NCBI GenBank assembly: GCA_037974335.1
Contig: CM075760.1
Span: 37,209,609 to 37,273,608, forward strand
Reading direction: 5' to 3'
DNA length: 64,000 bases
From: Prionace glauca
Lineage: Eukaryota > Chordata > Chondrichthyes > Carcharhiniformes > Carcharhinidae
Positions 1 through 9,712 of this stretch are shown piece by piece. Under the pieces are notes generated by a model. That model worked only from the letters and a program-made list of their open reading frames with translations, did no database searches and had not been told where the DNA came from. Numbering within the stretch: the first letter of the stretch is position 1; every line of letters begins with the position of its first letter. The position numbers and the translations under genes are program-made.

Positions 1-2111
1 TCAGCAAACTTGCTAATCACACCACCTACGCCCTCTTCCAAGTCATTTATGTAGACTACAAAGAGGAGAGGTCCCAGTACTGAGCCCTGCGGCACACCAC
101 TGGTCACTGACCTCCAGCCCGACAAGGTCCCTTCCACAACTACCCTCTGTCTCCTATTTCCCAGCCAGTTCTCAATCCACCTAGCTACCTTGCCTCGTAT
201 CCCATGCGCCTTAACCTTTTCTACCAGCCTACCGTGAGGGACTTTGTCAAACGCCTTACTGAAATCCATATAGATGACATCAACGGTTCTCCCATCGTCA
301 ACCGTTTTTGTCACCTCCTCAAAGAATTCCACCAGATTCGTAAGGCAAGACCTCCCTCTAACAAAGCCATGTTGCGTATCCCTAATCAGATCGCAACGCT
401 CCAAATGCTCATACATCCTACCCCTAAGTATTTTTTCCATTAACTTCCCTACCACCGACGTCAAACTCACCGGTCTATAATTCCCAGGGTTATCCCTACT
501 GCCTTTTTTGAACAACGGGACCACATTTGCTACCCTCCAGTCTTCTGGGACCTCACCTGTGTCCAAAGAAGAGACAAAGATTTGCGCCAGAGGCCCAGCA
601 ATTTCATGTTTCGCCTCCCTAAGCAGCCTGGGATAAATACCATCAGGCCCCGGAGCTTTATCCGTCTTTACGCTACCTAAAAGCCCTAGCACTTCCTCTC
701 TCGTAATAACTATATCCTGCAAATAAACCTCCACTCCCTCCAAGAGACCACACGATTCCGAACCCCTCTCCTTTGTGAATACCGACGCAAAGTATTCATT
801 CAGGAGCTCCCCCATCCCCTCCGACTCAATACACAACTCACCACTCTTGTCCCTAAGAGGACCAATTTTCCCTCTAACTACTCTCTTGCCTCTGATATAG
901 GAATAAAATGCCTTTGGATTTTCCTTAATCCTACCAGCCAAAGCCATCTCATGCCCTCTCTTTGCCCTTCTAATTCCCCTTTTTAGCTCCCTCCTACTCT
1001 CGCTGTATTCTTCCAGCGCACTCTCCGTACCCATTTGTTTTGACCTAACATACGCCTCCCTCTTCTTCCTGACCAAGTCTTCAATATCCTCCGTAATCCA
1101 CGGCTGTCTAATCCTTCCTTTCCCATCCTTTCGCTTAACCGGAACATACCTCCCCTGCAACCATTTCATTTTGTCCCTAAAAGCCTCCCACTTGCCAACC
1201 GTGGACTTGCCAGCTAACAGTCCCTCCCAATCAGTTTGCTGCAGCTCCCTCCTAATCCTGCCATAGCTCGCCTTTCCCCAATTCAGCACACTCCCACTCG
1301 GACGGCACTCGTCCCTTTCCATTTTTATCCTAAAGTAGACGGACTTGTGATCACTGTTCGCCACATGTTCGCCTACCTCTACCTCACCCACCTGCCCAGG
1401 TTCGTTTCCCAACACTAGATCCAATATAGCCCCTCCCCTAGTCGGGCTAGTTACATACTGCTCTAGCGACCCTTCCATAACACAGTTCACAAACTCCTCT
1501 CCCTCCATACCCCCAGCTCTAGGCCCCCTCCAATTCACTCCAGGAAAATTAAAATCACCCACTACAACCACTCTGTTCTTCCTGCACCTGTCCAAAATGC
1601 CCCTGCAAATGCCTTCCTCCACTGACTTTGGGCTGTTGGGTGGCCTATAGTACACCCCTAGCAATGTGATCTCTCCCTTTTTACTCCTCAACTCCACCCA
1701 CACTGACTCAATCCCTATCTCTTCCCTATCGTCCTCCCTCTGCACTACTGTGATGCTTTCCTTGACTAACAGTGCCACCCCTCCTCCTCTCTTCATCCCT
1801 CCTCTGTCACACCTAAAACACTTGTACCCAGGAACATTCAGCTGCCAGTCCTGCCCCTCCCGTAACCACGTCTCCGTTACAGCCACCACATCTAACTGCC
1901 TCACAAACATCAAGGCCCCAAGCTCATCCGTTTTCCCTGCCACACTCCTAGCATTGAAACAGACACAGTTCAACCCACAAGTGTCCCTCAGAACCACCTT
2001 CTCCCTGATACTTTTCCTTTCACTCGACTCTCTCCCAGCCACCTCCCCACCCCCCCTCCATATTAGTTTAAACCCTTCGTAAACACCCCAGCTAACCTCC
2101 CCGCTAAGACA
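1..2111 (-). CDS. LINE ORF2: endonuclease plus reverse transcriptase (partial)
   Basis: I read the frame triplet by triplet and found no stop from an in-frame stop at 2112-2114 down to position 1, about 703 codons. Order of motifs: FNARSVAGK, VTETWL, GVYYRPPNS, GDFNFPGVNW and NSDHKSV of an APE-type endonuclease (catalytic E, D, N and SDH present); then FKKGSRDNPGNYRPVSL, YMDFSKAFDKVPHG (RT motif A) and GVPQGSVLGPLLF (motif B). The FADD box falls at the window edge. It makes and inserts DNA copies by target-primed reverse transcription. It overlaps the end of ORF1 by about 49 bases in another frame, so translation is probably by reinitiation. The true start codon is not clear. Confidence 0.88.
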
Positions 2112-2557
2112 TTAGTTCCCCTCCCATTCAAATTCTCCTCACCCTTCCTGTACAATTGCCCTTCTCTCTTAAACACCTCCCAGTGATCCACAAAAGTAAA
2201 GCCCTCTACTCTACACCAATCCCTCAACCATGCATTCAGCTGCATGATCTCTTCATTCTTCGCCCTGCTGGTACCGGGCAGCAACCCAGAGATTGCCACC
2301 CTGGAGGTCCTACTCTTTAGTTTGACCCCCAACTCCTTAAATTGCCTACGTACCTCTACCCTACTCCTCCTTCCTATGTCCCCCTCCCCTACATGTACTA
2401 TGACCTCAGCCTGTGCCCCCTCCCCTTTCAAAATTCCCTCTACCCTGTCCGACACATCCTTTACCCCTGCTCCAGGGAAGCAGACCACCATCCTGGAATC
2501 ACGCCTCTGTCCACAGAACCTCCTATCGATACCTCTGACCCTCCCGTCCCCTACCAC
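2063..2557 (-). CDS. LINE ORF1 C-terminal esterase-like domain (partial)
   Basis: About 165 residues match the C-terminal SGNH-esterase-like domain of CR1 ORF1: VVGDGRVRG, VCFPGAGVKDV, VIVHVGEGDIG, SGLLPGTSRA, NAWLRDWCRVEGF and LNGRGTNVLAGRLA. Three catalytic positions look changed: the family GDS block reads GDG, the GTND block reads GEGD, and the DxxH block before LN is not recognisable. The N-terminal part is missing. The open frame continues to 2635, but those residues come from the antisense SINE and are not LINE protein. ORF1 normally acts as an RNA-binding partner of ORF2. Confidence 0.75.
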   Translation of the reverse strand: MVGDGRVRGIDRRFCGQRRDSRMVVCFPGAGVKDVSDRVEGILKGEGAQAEVIVHVGEGDIGRRSRVEVRRQFKELGVKLKSRTSRVAISGLLPGTSRAKNEEIMQLNAWLRDWCRVEGFTFVDHWEVFKREGQLYRKGEENLNGRGTNVLAGRLAGVFTKGLN

Positions 2558-2787
2558 GGGGAGTTTGCACATTCTCCCCGTGTTTGCGTGGGTTTTCTCC
2601 GGGTGCTCCGGTTTCCTCCCACACCCCAAAAACATGCTCTTAGGCTGATTGGTGTAACAAATTGTCCTTAAATTAGTCTTCCCTCAATAGGCGTAGACAA
2701 AGGTCATAGGTCACTCACAATGTTAAAATGGCGGCGTGGGCTCGTTGGGCCGAAGGGCCTGTTTCCCGTGTTCTTTGTTCTTAGAGG
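2558..2787 (+). mobile_element. V-SINE, 5'-truncated, CTTTGTTCTT tail
   Basis: Carries the V-SINE central domain (tttgcacattctccccgtg, ctccgggtgctccggtttcc) and ends in a gggccgaagggcctgtttcc...ctttgttctt tail. The tRNA-like head is missing. It abuts the LINE of opposite orientation. Confidence 0.8.
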
Positions 2788-2789
2788 GC

Positions 2790-2936
2790 TGTTGGTTTTT
2801 GCAATTCTCTTCCCCAGAGAGCAATGGAGGCTGCATCATTAAATATACTCGAAATACAGACATTTTTGATCGAAAAGGGAGCCAAGTGTAACAGGAAGAA
2901 AAGTGGAGTTAAGATCACAATCAGATCAGCCATGAT
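2790..2936 (+). mobile_element. CR1-type LINE 3' fragment
   Basis: Translates to a degenerate version of the CR1 C-terminal end (N-S-L-P, then A-A-S-L-N-I), followed by the typical agatcagccatgat segment. Confidence 0.6.
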
Positions 2937-2944
2937 TTTGATGG

Positions 2945-3245
2945 GGAGATGATGGCCTTGTGGTATTATTGCTAGACTATTAATTCAGAAATTCAGCTAA
3001 TGTTCTGGGGACCTGGGTTTGAATCCTGCCGTACAATCATAGAAATCCTACAGTACAGAAGGAGGCCATTCAGCCCATCGATTCTGCACCGACAAAAATC
3101 CCACCCCATAGTAGCTGGTGGAATTTGAATTCAATAAAATATATCTGGAATTAAGAAATTACTGATGACCCTGTCGATTGTTGGGAAAAACCTATCTGGT
3201 TCACTAATGTCCTTTAGGGAAGGAAATCTGTCATCCTTACCTAGT
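2945..3245 (+). mobile_element. tRNA-headed SINE interrupted by a V-SINE tail
   Basis: The head (gatggccttgtggtattatt) has an A-box-like segment and a B box ggtttgaatcc near 3016-3026. The body resumes after about 3110 (ggtggaatttgaattcaat) and runs to ctagtctggcc. Between them, at about 3032-3108, sits the reversed 3' end of a V-SINE (catagaaatcctacagtac). The same SINE family is seen reversed at 38.8-39.2 kb. Confidence 0.7.
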
Positions 3246-3620
3246 CTGGCCTACACTGAATTAGCACCTTCAGGAGGGTGAATATTAGATACAGCAGAGT
3301 GAGAATGGAGGGAGACTGTGTGGGATGGAGGTTTACAGATTTGGGGAATGAAACTTGAAAGAACATTCATTAAAATCATAGAATTGCGACATCTTATGAA
3401 CCGTCCCTGAGCTTTCACAATGAATCCCATTTCCCTTATCCCTGACTTTTCTGTACAGTCTCTCAAAGTAGCTGCCTGTGTGCTGATACAGGAGGCTCTG
3501 CGAGGCAAGTTTAATGTTCCATGATTGTGTCTTTAATGAATGCTCCATAGAAACGAGAAATGTAGATTTGAATTTTGATCGTATTCTGAATTGCAATTTT
3601 TTTTCTAAATTGACTTACAG
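3246..3620 (+). other. ZF1 intron 1, conserved block and acceptor
   Basis: The block agcaccttcaggagggtgaa to ggggaatga recurs next to nearly every unit in this window. The intron ends at cttacag, with the acceptor AG at 3619-3620. No first exon or promoter is seen upstream, because repeats fill 1-3245. Confidence 0.6.
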
Positions 3621-3969
3621 GATATAAGACAAGGAGAAATCAGACAGAAATCTCCAACGTCACACCTAATCTGACAGAGTGACTTGATTTCTTGAGACCT
3701 GAATATCATCGGCCTTTGAATCTAACAGAAGAAATGCTTATTTGGCCTCTTGGCTTCAAAAGTGTGTAAATATCGCTGTGACTAGAAATGCACTGAGATA
3801 CACACACCCGAGTGAGAGTGTTCCAGTGCACTGAGTGTGGAAAGAGCTTTAACCAGTTACGCAGCCTGAAAATACATCGCAGGATTCACAGTGGGGAGAG
3901 ACTGTACCCGTGTTCTGTGTGAGATTTAACTGATTGTTTAACCAGGAGAGTCACAAGGACACTCATACC
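3621..3969 (+). other. ZF1 leader with relic zinc finger
   Basis: 5' noncoding part of the second exon. At about 3815-3922 it encodes one C2H2 finger ([31 protein letters not shown]) that ends in TGA at 3920-3922. This frame differs from the main ATG at 3970. The same relic stands ahead of most units. Confidence 0.65.
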
Positions 3970-4980
3970 ATGGAGAAACCGTGGAAATGTGGGGACTGTG
4001 GGAAGGGATTCAATTTCCCATCTCAGCTGGAAATTCATCAGCGCAGTCACACTGGGGAGAGGCCGTTCACCTGCTGTGTGTGTGGGAAGGGATTCACGCA
4101 GTTATCCCATTTACAAACACACCAGGGAGTTCACACTGGGGAGAGGCCATTCACCTGCTCTGTGTGTGGGAAGGGATTCGCTCAGTCATCCCATTTACAA
4201 ACACACCAGGGAGTTCACACTGGGGAGAGACTGTTCACCTGCTCTGTGTGGGGGAAGGGATTCACTCAGTTATCCCATTTACAAACACACCAGGGAGCTC
4301 ACACTGGGGAGAGGCCGTTCACCTGCACTGTGTTGGGGAAAGGATTCACTCAGTTACCCAGCCTGCAGACACACAATCTCACTCACAGCCAGGAGAGATC
4401 CTTTAAATGCTCTGAGTATGGGAATGACTTCAAAAGTTCTGGAGATCTGGTGTTCCACCAGCGCATTCACACTGAGGAGAGACCGTTCAGCTGTACTCAC
4501 TGCACAAAGAGATTTAGAACATCATCCAGCCTGCGGATACACCAGCGAGTTCACACTGGGGAGAGACCGTACATCTGCACTTTGTGTGGGAAGGGATTCA
4601 CTCAGTCATCCACTCTGAAGACACACCGAGTCACTCACACCAATGAGAGACCCTTTAAATGCTCTGACTGTGGGAATGCCTTCAAAAGCTCTGGTGAACT
4701 GGTGTCCCACCAGCGCATTCACACTGATGAGAGACCGTTCAGCTGCTCTCACTGCTCGAAGAGGTTTAGAACATCGTACAACCTGCAGATACACCAGCGA
4801 GTTCACACCGGGGAGAGGCCATTCACCTGCTTGGTGTGTGGGAAGGGATTCACTCATTCATCCCACCTGCGCAGACACCATCTCACTCACACCAACGAGA
4901 GACTGTTTAAATGCTCTGATTGTGGGAGTGAATTCAAAAGCTCTCAGGGAACTGGTGTCCCACCAGCGCACTCACACTGA
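3970..4980 (+). CDS. ZF1, poly-C2H2 zinc-finger protein, frameshifted
   Basis: The start is the ATG in accATGGAG giving [14 protein letters not shown], the start shared by this gene family. It gives 336 residues with eleven complete finger units and part of a twelfth. From finger 6 on, the fingers follow a three-step order: CGKGF type, FKCSDCG type, FSCSHC type. Fingers 4, 5 and 6 have each lost their second cysteine (to W, L and Y). Compared with finger 9, the twelfth has one extra base near 4945-4950. This shifts the frame and ends the protein at 4980, while six more finger units lie open in the next frame. Presumed nuclear DNA-binding protein; no KRAB, BTB, SCAN or other effector domain. 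Either a decaying gene or a sequence error at the shift. Confidence 0.75.
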   Translation: MEKPWKCGDCGKGFNFPSQLEIHQRSHTGERPFTCCVCGKGFTQLSHLQTHQGVHTGERPFTCSVCGKGFAQSSHLQTHQGVHTGERLFTCSVWGKGFTQLSHLQTHQGAHTGERPFTCTVLGKGFTQLPSLQTHNLTHSQERSFKCSEYGNDFKSSGDLVFHQRIHTEERPFSCTHCTKRFRTSSSLRIHQRVHTGERPYICTLCGKGFTQSSTLKTHRVTHTNERPFKCSDCGNAFKSSGELVSHQRIHTDERPFSCSHCSKRFRTSYNLQIHQRVHTGERPFTCLVCGKGFTHSSHLRRHHLTHTNERLFKCSDCGSEFKSSQGTGVPPAHSH

Positions 4981-5800
4981 GGACAAACCGTTCAGCTGCT
5001 CTCACTGCACAAAGAGGTTTAGAACATCATCCAGCCTGTGGGAACATCAGCGAGTTCACACCGGGGAGAGACCATTCACCTGCTGTGTGTGTGGGAAAGG
5101 ATTCACTACTTCATCCCATCTGCGCAGACACAACTTCACTCACACCAACGAGAGACCGTTTAAATGCTCTGACTGTGGGAGCGGATTCAAAAGCTCTCAG
5201 GATCTAGTGATCCACCAGCGCACTCACACTGAGGACAGACCGTTCAGCTGCTCTCACTGCTCAAAGAGATTTAAAACGTCGTCCACCCTGAGGGAACACC
5301 AGCAAGTTCACACCTGGGAGAGACCATTCACCTGCTCTGTGTGTGGGAAAGGATTCACTCGGTCATCCAGGTTGCTGAGACACAGAGTCACTCACTCCAA
5401 GGAGAGCCCCTTTAAATGCTCTGCTCGAGAGGCTGGTTTCAGAAGCTCTGAGGAGCTGATGATCCCCTAGCACATTCACAGCGGGGAGAGGCCATTCAGC
5501 TGCTCTCACTGTTCAAGGAGGTTTAGAATATATTCAACACTGCTGAAACACCAGTGAGTTCACACCGGGGAGAAACCATTCACCTGCTCGGTGTGTGTGA
5601 AAGGATTTACTCGGTTATTCAGCCTGCCCAAACACAACATCATCACACCCAGGAGAGACCCTTTAAATGTGGGCCTGGCTTCAAAAGCTCTCGGGAACTA
5701 ATGTCCCACCAGTCAGTTCACACCAGGCAGAGGCTGGTCACCTGCTCTGACTGGGGAGGGATTCACTCAGTCGGCAAACTTGGTGAAACACCAGTGAGTT
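4950..5800 (+). pseudogene. ZF1 C-terminal finger tail, decaying
   Basis: After the frame change, another frame stays open to the TAG at 5468-5470. It codes for about five good fingers (for example FTCCVCGKGFTTSSHLRRH) and a poor sixth. Beyond it lie several more finger remnants with stops and shifts, up to about 5800, where cacaagtgg replaces the family stop cacaagtga. The same tail, also decayed, follows ZF5. Confidence 0.75.
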
Positions 5801-5879
5801 CACAAGTGGTTACAGTTCTGGGATTATTCTTGTCAATCTTTCTTGCCCCTTCTCCAGTGCCTCTATTTCCTTTTTCTAG

Positions 5880-6110
5880 ATGGAGATCACTAATAGAGCG
5901 TAGAACAGTACAGCACAGACCCTTCAGCCCACAATGTTATGTCAAACATGATGCTGAATTAAACTATTCCTTTCTGCCTGCTCTTGGTCCATATTCCTCT
6001 ATTCCTCGCATATTCACGTGTTTATTTAAAACCCCCTTAAATGCCCCAATTGTATCTGCCTCCACCATCACCACTCTGAGCAGTGCATTCCACGTGAGAA
6101 TACCATCCAC
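5880..6110 (-). mobile_element. CR1-type LINE 3' fragment
   Basis: Contains gtagaacagtacagcac, cttcagcccacaatgtt and tgcctccaccatcaccactc. This is the reversed 3' end of a LINE whose conserved tail is shared with many pieces in the window. Confidence 0.55.
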
Positions 6111-6111
6111 T

Positions 6112-6768
6112 AGATACACGGTACATACTCTTGCAACTCAGCCAACATTGTCTACCTGATACGTTGCAAGATGGGACGTCCTGAGGCATGGTACATTGGG
6201 GAGACCATGCAGATGCTACGACAACGGATGAATGAACATCGCTCGACAATTACCAGGCAAGACTGTTCCCTTCCTGTTGGCGAACACTTCAGTGGTCATG
6301 AGCATTCGGCCTCTGACCTTCGGGTAAGCGTTCTCCAAGGTGGCCTTCATGACACACGACAGCGCAGGGTCGCTGAGCAGAGACTGATAGCCAAGTTCCG
6401 CACACATGAGGACGGTCTCAACAGGGATCTTAGGTTCATGTCGCACTATCTGTAACCCCCGTGACTTGCCTGGGTTTGCAAAACCTCACTTACTGTACTG
6501 TCTGGAGACAATACACATCTCTTTAACCTGTGATCAGTGCTCCTTCCACTCACATCGTCAGCCACTTTAAGCCCTGAATCGCAGGTTAGGTGTAAGGATT
6601 CGCATTCTAATCAGTAATCTGTAAACTGTCTGTGCTTTATATGCTCTGTCTGAGGCCAGAACTCTCCATTCACCTGACGAAGAGGGAAACCTTGAAAGCT
6701 TGTGAGTTTACTATCAAATAAATTGGTTGGACTTAAACCTGGTGTTGTCAGACTTTTTACTTTGGTTC
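6112..6768 (+). mobile_element. Penelope-like element, 3' end with GIY-YIG domain
   Basis: Frame 6147-6455 gives VYLIRCKMG, AWYIGET, LRQRMNEHRS, PVGEHFSGHEHSASDLRV, RRVAEQRLI and FRTHEDGLN. This is the GIY-YIG endonuclease domain found at the C terminus of Penelope-like reverse transcriptases. It is followed by a 3' UTR ending caaataaattggttggactt...cctggtgttgtcagac. The same 3' end occurs at 21.2, 40.4 and 47.5 kb. The polymerase part is absent. Confidence 0.85.
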
Positions 6769-6892
6769 TGATTGATCTCAGCAGCACATGATCAATCCCT
6801 GATTGGATAAATGGTGCCTGATCAATGTTTGGTCCCTGAAGGATATTGGCCATTTTGCTGATGTCACTTCCCATTAACTCATAAAAATCATC

Positions 6893-7207
6893 AAATCTGT
6901 ACAGTGAAGAAAGAGGCCATTCAGCCCATCAAGTCTGCATCGATCACCCCAGACCCTATCCCCGTAACCCTGTGTATTTACCTTGCTAACCCCCCCACAC
7001 TAAGGGCAATTTAGCACAGCCAATCAACCTAACCCACACATCTTTTTGGAGTGTGGGAGGAAACTGGAGCACCCGGAGGAAACCCACGCAGACATGGGGA
7101 GAATGTGCAAACTCCACACACACACACACTCACCTGAGGTTGGAATTGAACCCAGTTTCCTGTTGTTGTGAGGCAACTGTGCTAACCACTGTGCCACCGT
7201 GCTGCCC
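6893..7207 (-). mobile_element. V-SINE, near full length
   Basis: Reversed V-SINE. The tRNA-like head (gctaaccactgtgccaccgt) is at the right end, the core (ctggagcacccggaggaaac) in the middle, and the tail (gtacagtgaagaaagaggcc) on the left. Confidence 0.85.
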
Positions 7208-7221
7208 TGGTCGCCTTGCTG

Positions 7222-7745
7222 ATATCATAAGAACATAAGAAATAGGAGCAGGAGTAGGCCATCTGGCCCTTCGAGCCAGCCCCGCCATTCAATAAGATCA
7301 TGGCTGATCTGTCGTGGCTCAGTTCCACCTTCCCGCCCTCTCCCCATAACCCTTAATCCCTTCTCTTATCAAAAACCCATCAACCCGCTTCTTAAAAATA
7401 TTTAGCGAGGCAGCCTCCACCACTTCAACGGGCAGAGAATTCCAGAGATTCACCACCCTTTGAGTGAAGAAGTTCCTCCTCAACTCTGTTCTAAACCGCC
7501 CCCCCCCCCCTTTATCTTGAGGCTGTGCCCCCTAGTCCTACTGTCTTTTTTGAGCGGGAAGAGTCTCTCTACCTCTATCCTATCCATCCCATTCATCATC
7601 TTATATGTCTCAATGAGATCTCCCCTCATTCTTCTAAACTCTAACGAGTACAAGCCTAGTTTATTCAGCCTCTCCTCATTGCTCAATCCCCTCAACTCTG
7701 GTATCAGCCTAGTAAATCTCCTCTGCACTCCCTCCAGGGCCAAAA
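7222..7745 (-). mobile_element. CR1-type LINE 3' fragment
   Basis: Minus-strand coding for LEGVQRRFTRLIPELRGLS, LGLYSLEFRRMRGDLIET and LFPLKKDSRTRGHSLKIK, the C-terminal end of a CR1 ORF2, followed by the tail that ends at taagaacataagaaatagg. A run of about twelve C lies at 7499-7510. Confidence 0.88.
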
Positions 7746-8365
7746 TATATCACTTCCCATTAACTCCTCACTGAGTTAATCCAGGATCTCAGTCACTTGC
7801 AGCAATATCCTTTTCTTTATATATTGCTTTTCCTTGCTGCTGTAGTAAATTCAAAGCTTTTCCACTGAGATAACAAGGCAGCACGAGGTAATTTGTGTGT
7901 CTGCTTCCTTGTAATAAAAAGATGTGTGGTGTCACTTTCTCATGAATGATGTTGGTCAGGGTCATCGACCGAACTGCTACATCTGAAGTGTGATGTTTCA
8001 TTTCTTAGTGACTGCTGACGCCTGAAGCGGGTTATTTAAAGACAAATAATTAAAAGTTCAAGAGATACGCAAACTTAAACTAATACAACAATTATTACAG
8101 AACATAGAAAATCTACACAGAAAGGTGACAGGTGTGCTAAAGCTCAGGAAGCAATATCTACATTACAAAATACCATTTGTATTTTATCTTCGTAAGAAAT
8201 AAAAGTCACAGAAAATACATCACGACAACACCATCACAGAAACTGATGATCAAACCCACACCAATCTGTGTGTACTTTGAAAGAAAGTGACCATTTCTCT
8301 AAGTTAAAAAGCTAATACAATTTAAGACGTAGCATTTCTCCAGAATTGACTTTCATAATTAAACC
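7746..8365. other. Intergenic, nothing recognised
   Basis: AT-rich sequence without a credible open frame or a repeat family that I can name. Confidence 0.4.
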
Positions 8366-8655
8366 ACATAAGAACATAACATAAGGACATAAGAAATAGG
8401 AGCAGGAGTAGGCCATCTAGCCCTTCGAGCCTGCCCCGCCATTCAAGATCAGTTCCACTTTCCCGCTTTCTCCCCATAACCATAATCTGACTGAGTAGGG
8501 TTCCATTCATAGATATGCAGGGTAGTATAGGTGTAGGGTGATGTGGCGGCGCGGGCTCGTTGGGCCGAAGGGCCTGTTTCCCATGCTGGATTGTTCTTTG
8601 TTCTTTAACCCTTAATTCCCTTGTCTGTCAAAAACCTATCTACCCATGACTTAAA
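8366..8655 (-). mobile_element. LINE 3' end split by a V-SINE tail
   Basis: The reversed LINE tail (aagaaataggagcaggagta, ccccataacc) stops near 8478 and resumes at about 8607 (cccttaattcccttgtctgt). Between them is a plus-strand V-SINE 3' end (cggcgcgggctcgttgggcc...ttctttgttcttt). The SINE went into an existing LINE fragment. Confidence 0.7.
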
Positions 8656-8902
8656 GAAATGGGTAGACTACAAGAAGTTTCACATGTATCCTCTAATCCT
8701 GCCATCAAATGTGATCATTTCAGTGGAAATGCGCTCTCCCAGGCTCAAAGAGCATCAGCCCAGCGGGAGCAAAGTTGTGAGATTGGCCAATCCAGCAGAA
8801 AGAAACCCTCTGACACTCTCACTTCACCGACTGTCAGAATGAACATGGTTCAGTCCTGGATGTCATTAACAGCGGCAATAACATCAGGATCCAACCCTGT
8901 CA
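8656..8902 (-). other. ZF2 3' untranslated region, truncated
   Basis: Reversed, it shows the 3' UTR shared by the family (ttcattctgacagt, agggtttctttctgctgg, tgatgctctttgagcctggg). The usual AATAAA end is missing because repeat pieces begin at about 8655. Confidence 0.6.
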
Positions 8903-9712
8903 TCACTGGTGAATCCGCTGGTGTCTCTGCAGGTTGCATAACAATGTGAATCCCTTCCCACACATAGAGCAGGTGAATGGTCTCTCCCCAGTGTGTACTC
9001 GCTGGTGTTTCATCACAGTTGCTGAATGTTTGAATCCCCTTCCACACACAGAGCAGTTAAATGGTTTCTTCTCAGTGTGAATTCGCTGGTGTGTCAGCAG
9101 GTTTGAAGAATCACTGAATCCTCTCCCACACTCAGAGCAGGTGAATGGCTTTTCCCCTCTGTGGACCCGCTGGTGTGTCAGCAAGTGGGATGACTGAATG
9201 AATCCCTTTCCACAGTCGGAGAAGTTGAACGGTCTCTCTCCAGTGTGAACTCGCTGGTGTGTCAGTAGTGTGGATGAATTACTGAATACTCTTCCACAAA
9301 CAGGGCAGGTGAATGGCTTCTCCCCGGTGTGAATTCGCTGGTGTGCCAGCAGATGGGATGACTGAATGAATCCCTTCCCACAGTCAGAGCAGGTGAATGG
9401 TCTCTCCCCGCTGTGAGTTCGCTGGTGTCTCCGTAATGTGGGTAAATCACTGAATCCCTTTCCACATTCAGAGCAGGTGAATGGCCTTTCCCCAGTGTGA
9501 ACTCGCTGGTGTGTAAGCAGAAGAGAGAATTGACTAAATCCCTTCCCACACTGAGAGCAGGTGAACGGTCTCTCCCCAGTGTGACTGCGTCGATGAGTTT
9601 CCAGCTTTGATGGGTAATTGAATCCCTTCCCACAGTCCCCACATTTCCACCGTTTCTCCATGCTGGTTTCACAATCTGCTGAAGCCTCGTCCACACACAG
9701 AACACAATTCAT
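8903..9712 (-). CDS. ZF2, nine-finger C2H2 protein
   Basis: 269 residues from the ATG at 9712 (MNCVLCVDEAS), or 252 from the family ATG at 9661 ([14 protein letters not shown]); the second is the conserved choice. Nine tandem 28-residue fingers with TGERP-type linkers, of the uniform CGKGF kind. Finger 6 reads FNFSDC, so its first zinc cysteine is lost; finger 7 ends in an unusual TEKKP linker. The frame is otherwise whole and ends HQRIHQ. It faces ZF3 across the promoter at 11.2-11.7 kb. Its first-exon donor reads gagagt where relatives have gtgagt, so normal splicing may fail. Presumed DNA-binding regulator. Confidence 0.85.
   Translation of the reverse strand: MNCVLCVDEASADCETSMEKRWKCGDCGKGFNYPSKLETHRRSHTGERPFTCSQCGKGFSQFSLLLTHQRVHTGERPFTCSECGKGFSDLPTLRRHQRTHSGERPFTCSDCGKGFIQSSHLLAHQRIHTGEKPFTCPVCGRVFSNSSTLLTHQRVHTGERPFNFSDCGKGFIQSSHLLTHQRVHRGEKPFTCSECGRGFSDSSNLLTHQRIHTEKKPFNCSVCGRGFKHSATVMKHQRVHTGERPFTCSMCGKGFTLLCNLQRHQRIHQ

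Larger units (their letters stand above)
1..2557 (-). mobile_element. CR1-type LINE, 5'-truncated, continues past left edge
   Basis: A non-LTR retrotransposon read on the minus strand. It holds the C-terminal esterase-like domain of ORF1, then ORF2 with an endonuclease and a reverse transcriptase that runs off position 1. ORF1 lacks its N-terminal part because the element meets an opposite-strand SINE at about 2557. The 3' third of the element lies outside the window. ORF2 has no stop in 2.1 kb, so this copy is young compared with the other LINE pieces here. Confidence 0.9.

Noticed and set aside
1666-2648. Plus-strand frames at 1666-2082 and 2244-2648
   Set aside because: They are the opposite strand of the LINE ORF1 and ORF2.
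3246-3969. KRAB, SCAN or BTB domain in leader exons
   Set aside because: All frames of the leaders were compared by eye. Only the relic finger is readable, and no such domain is seen at any unit.
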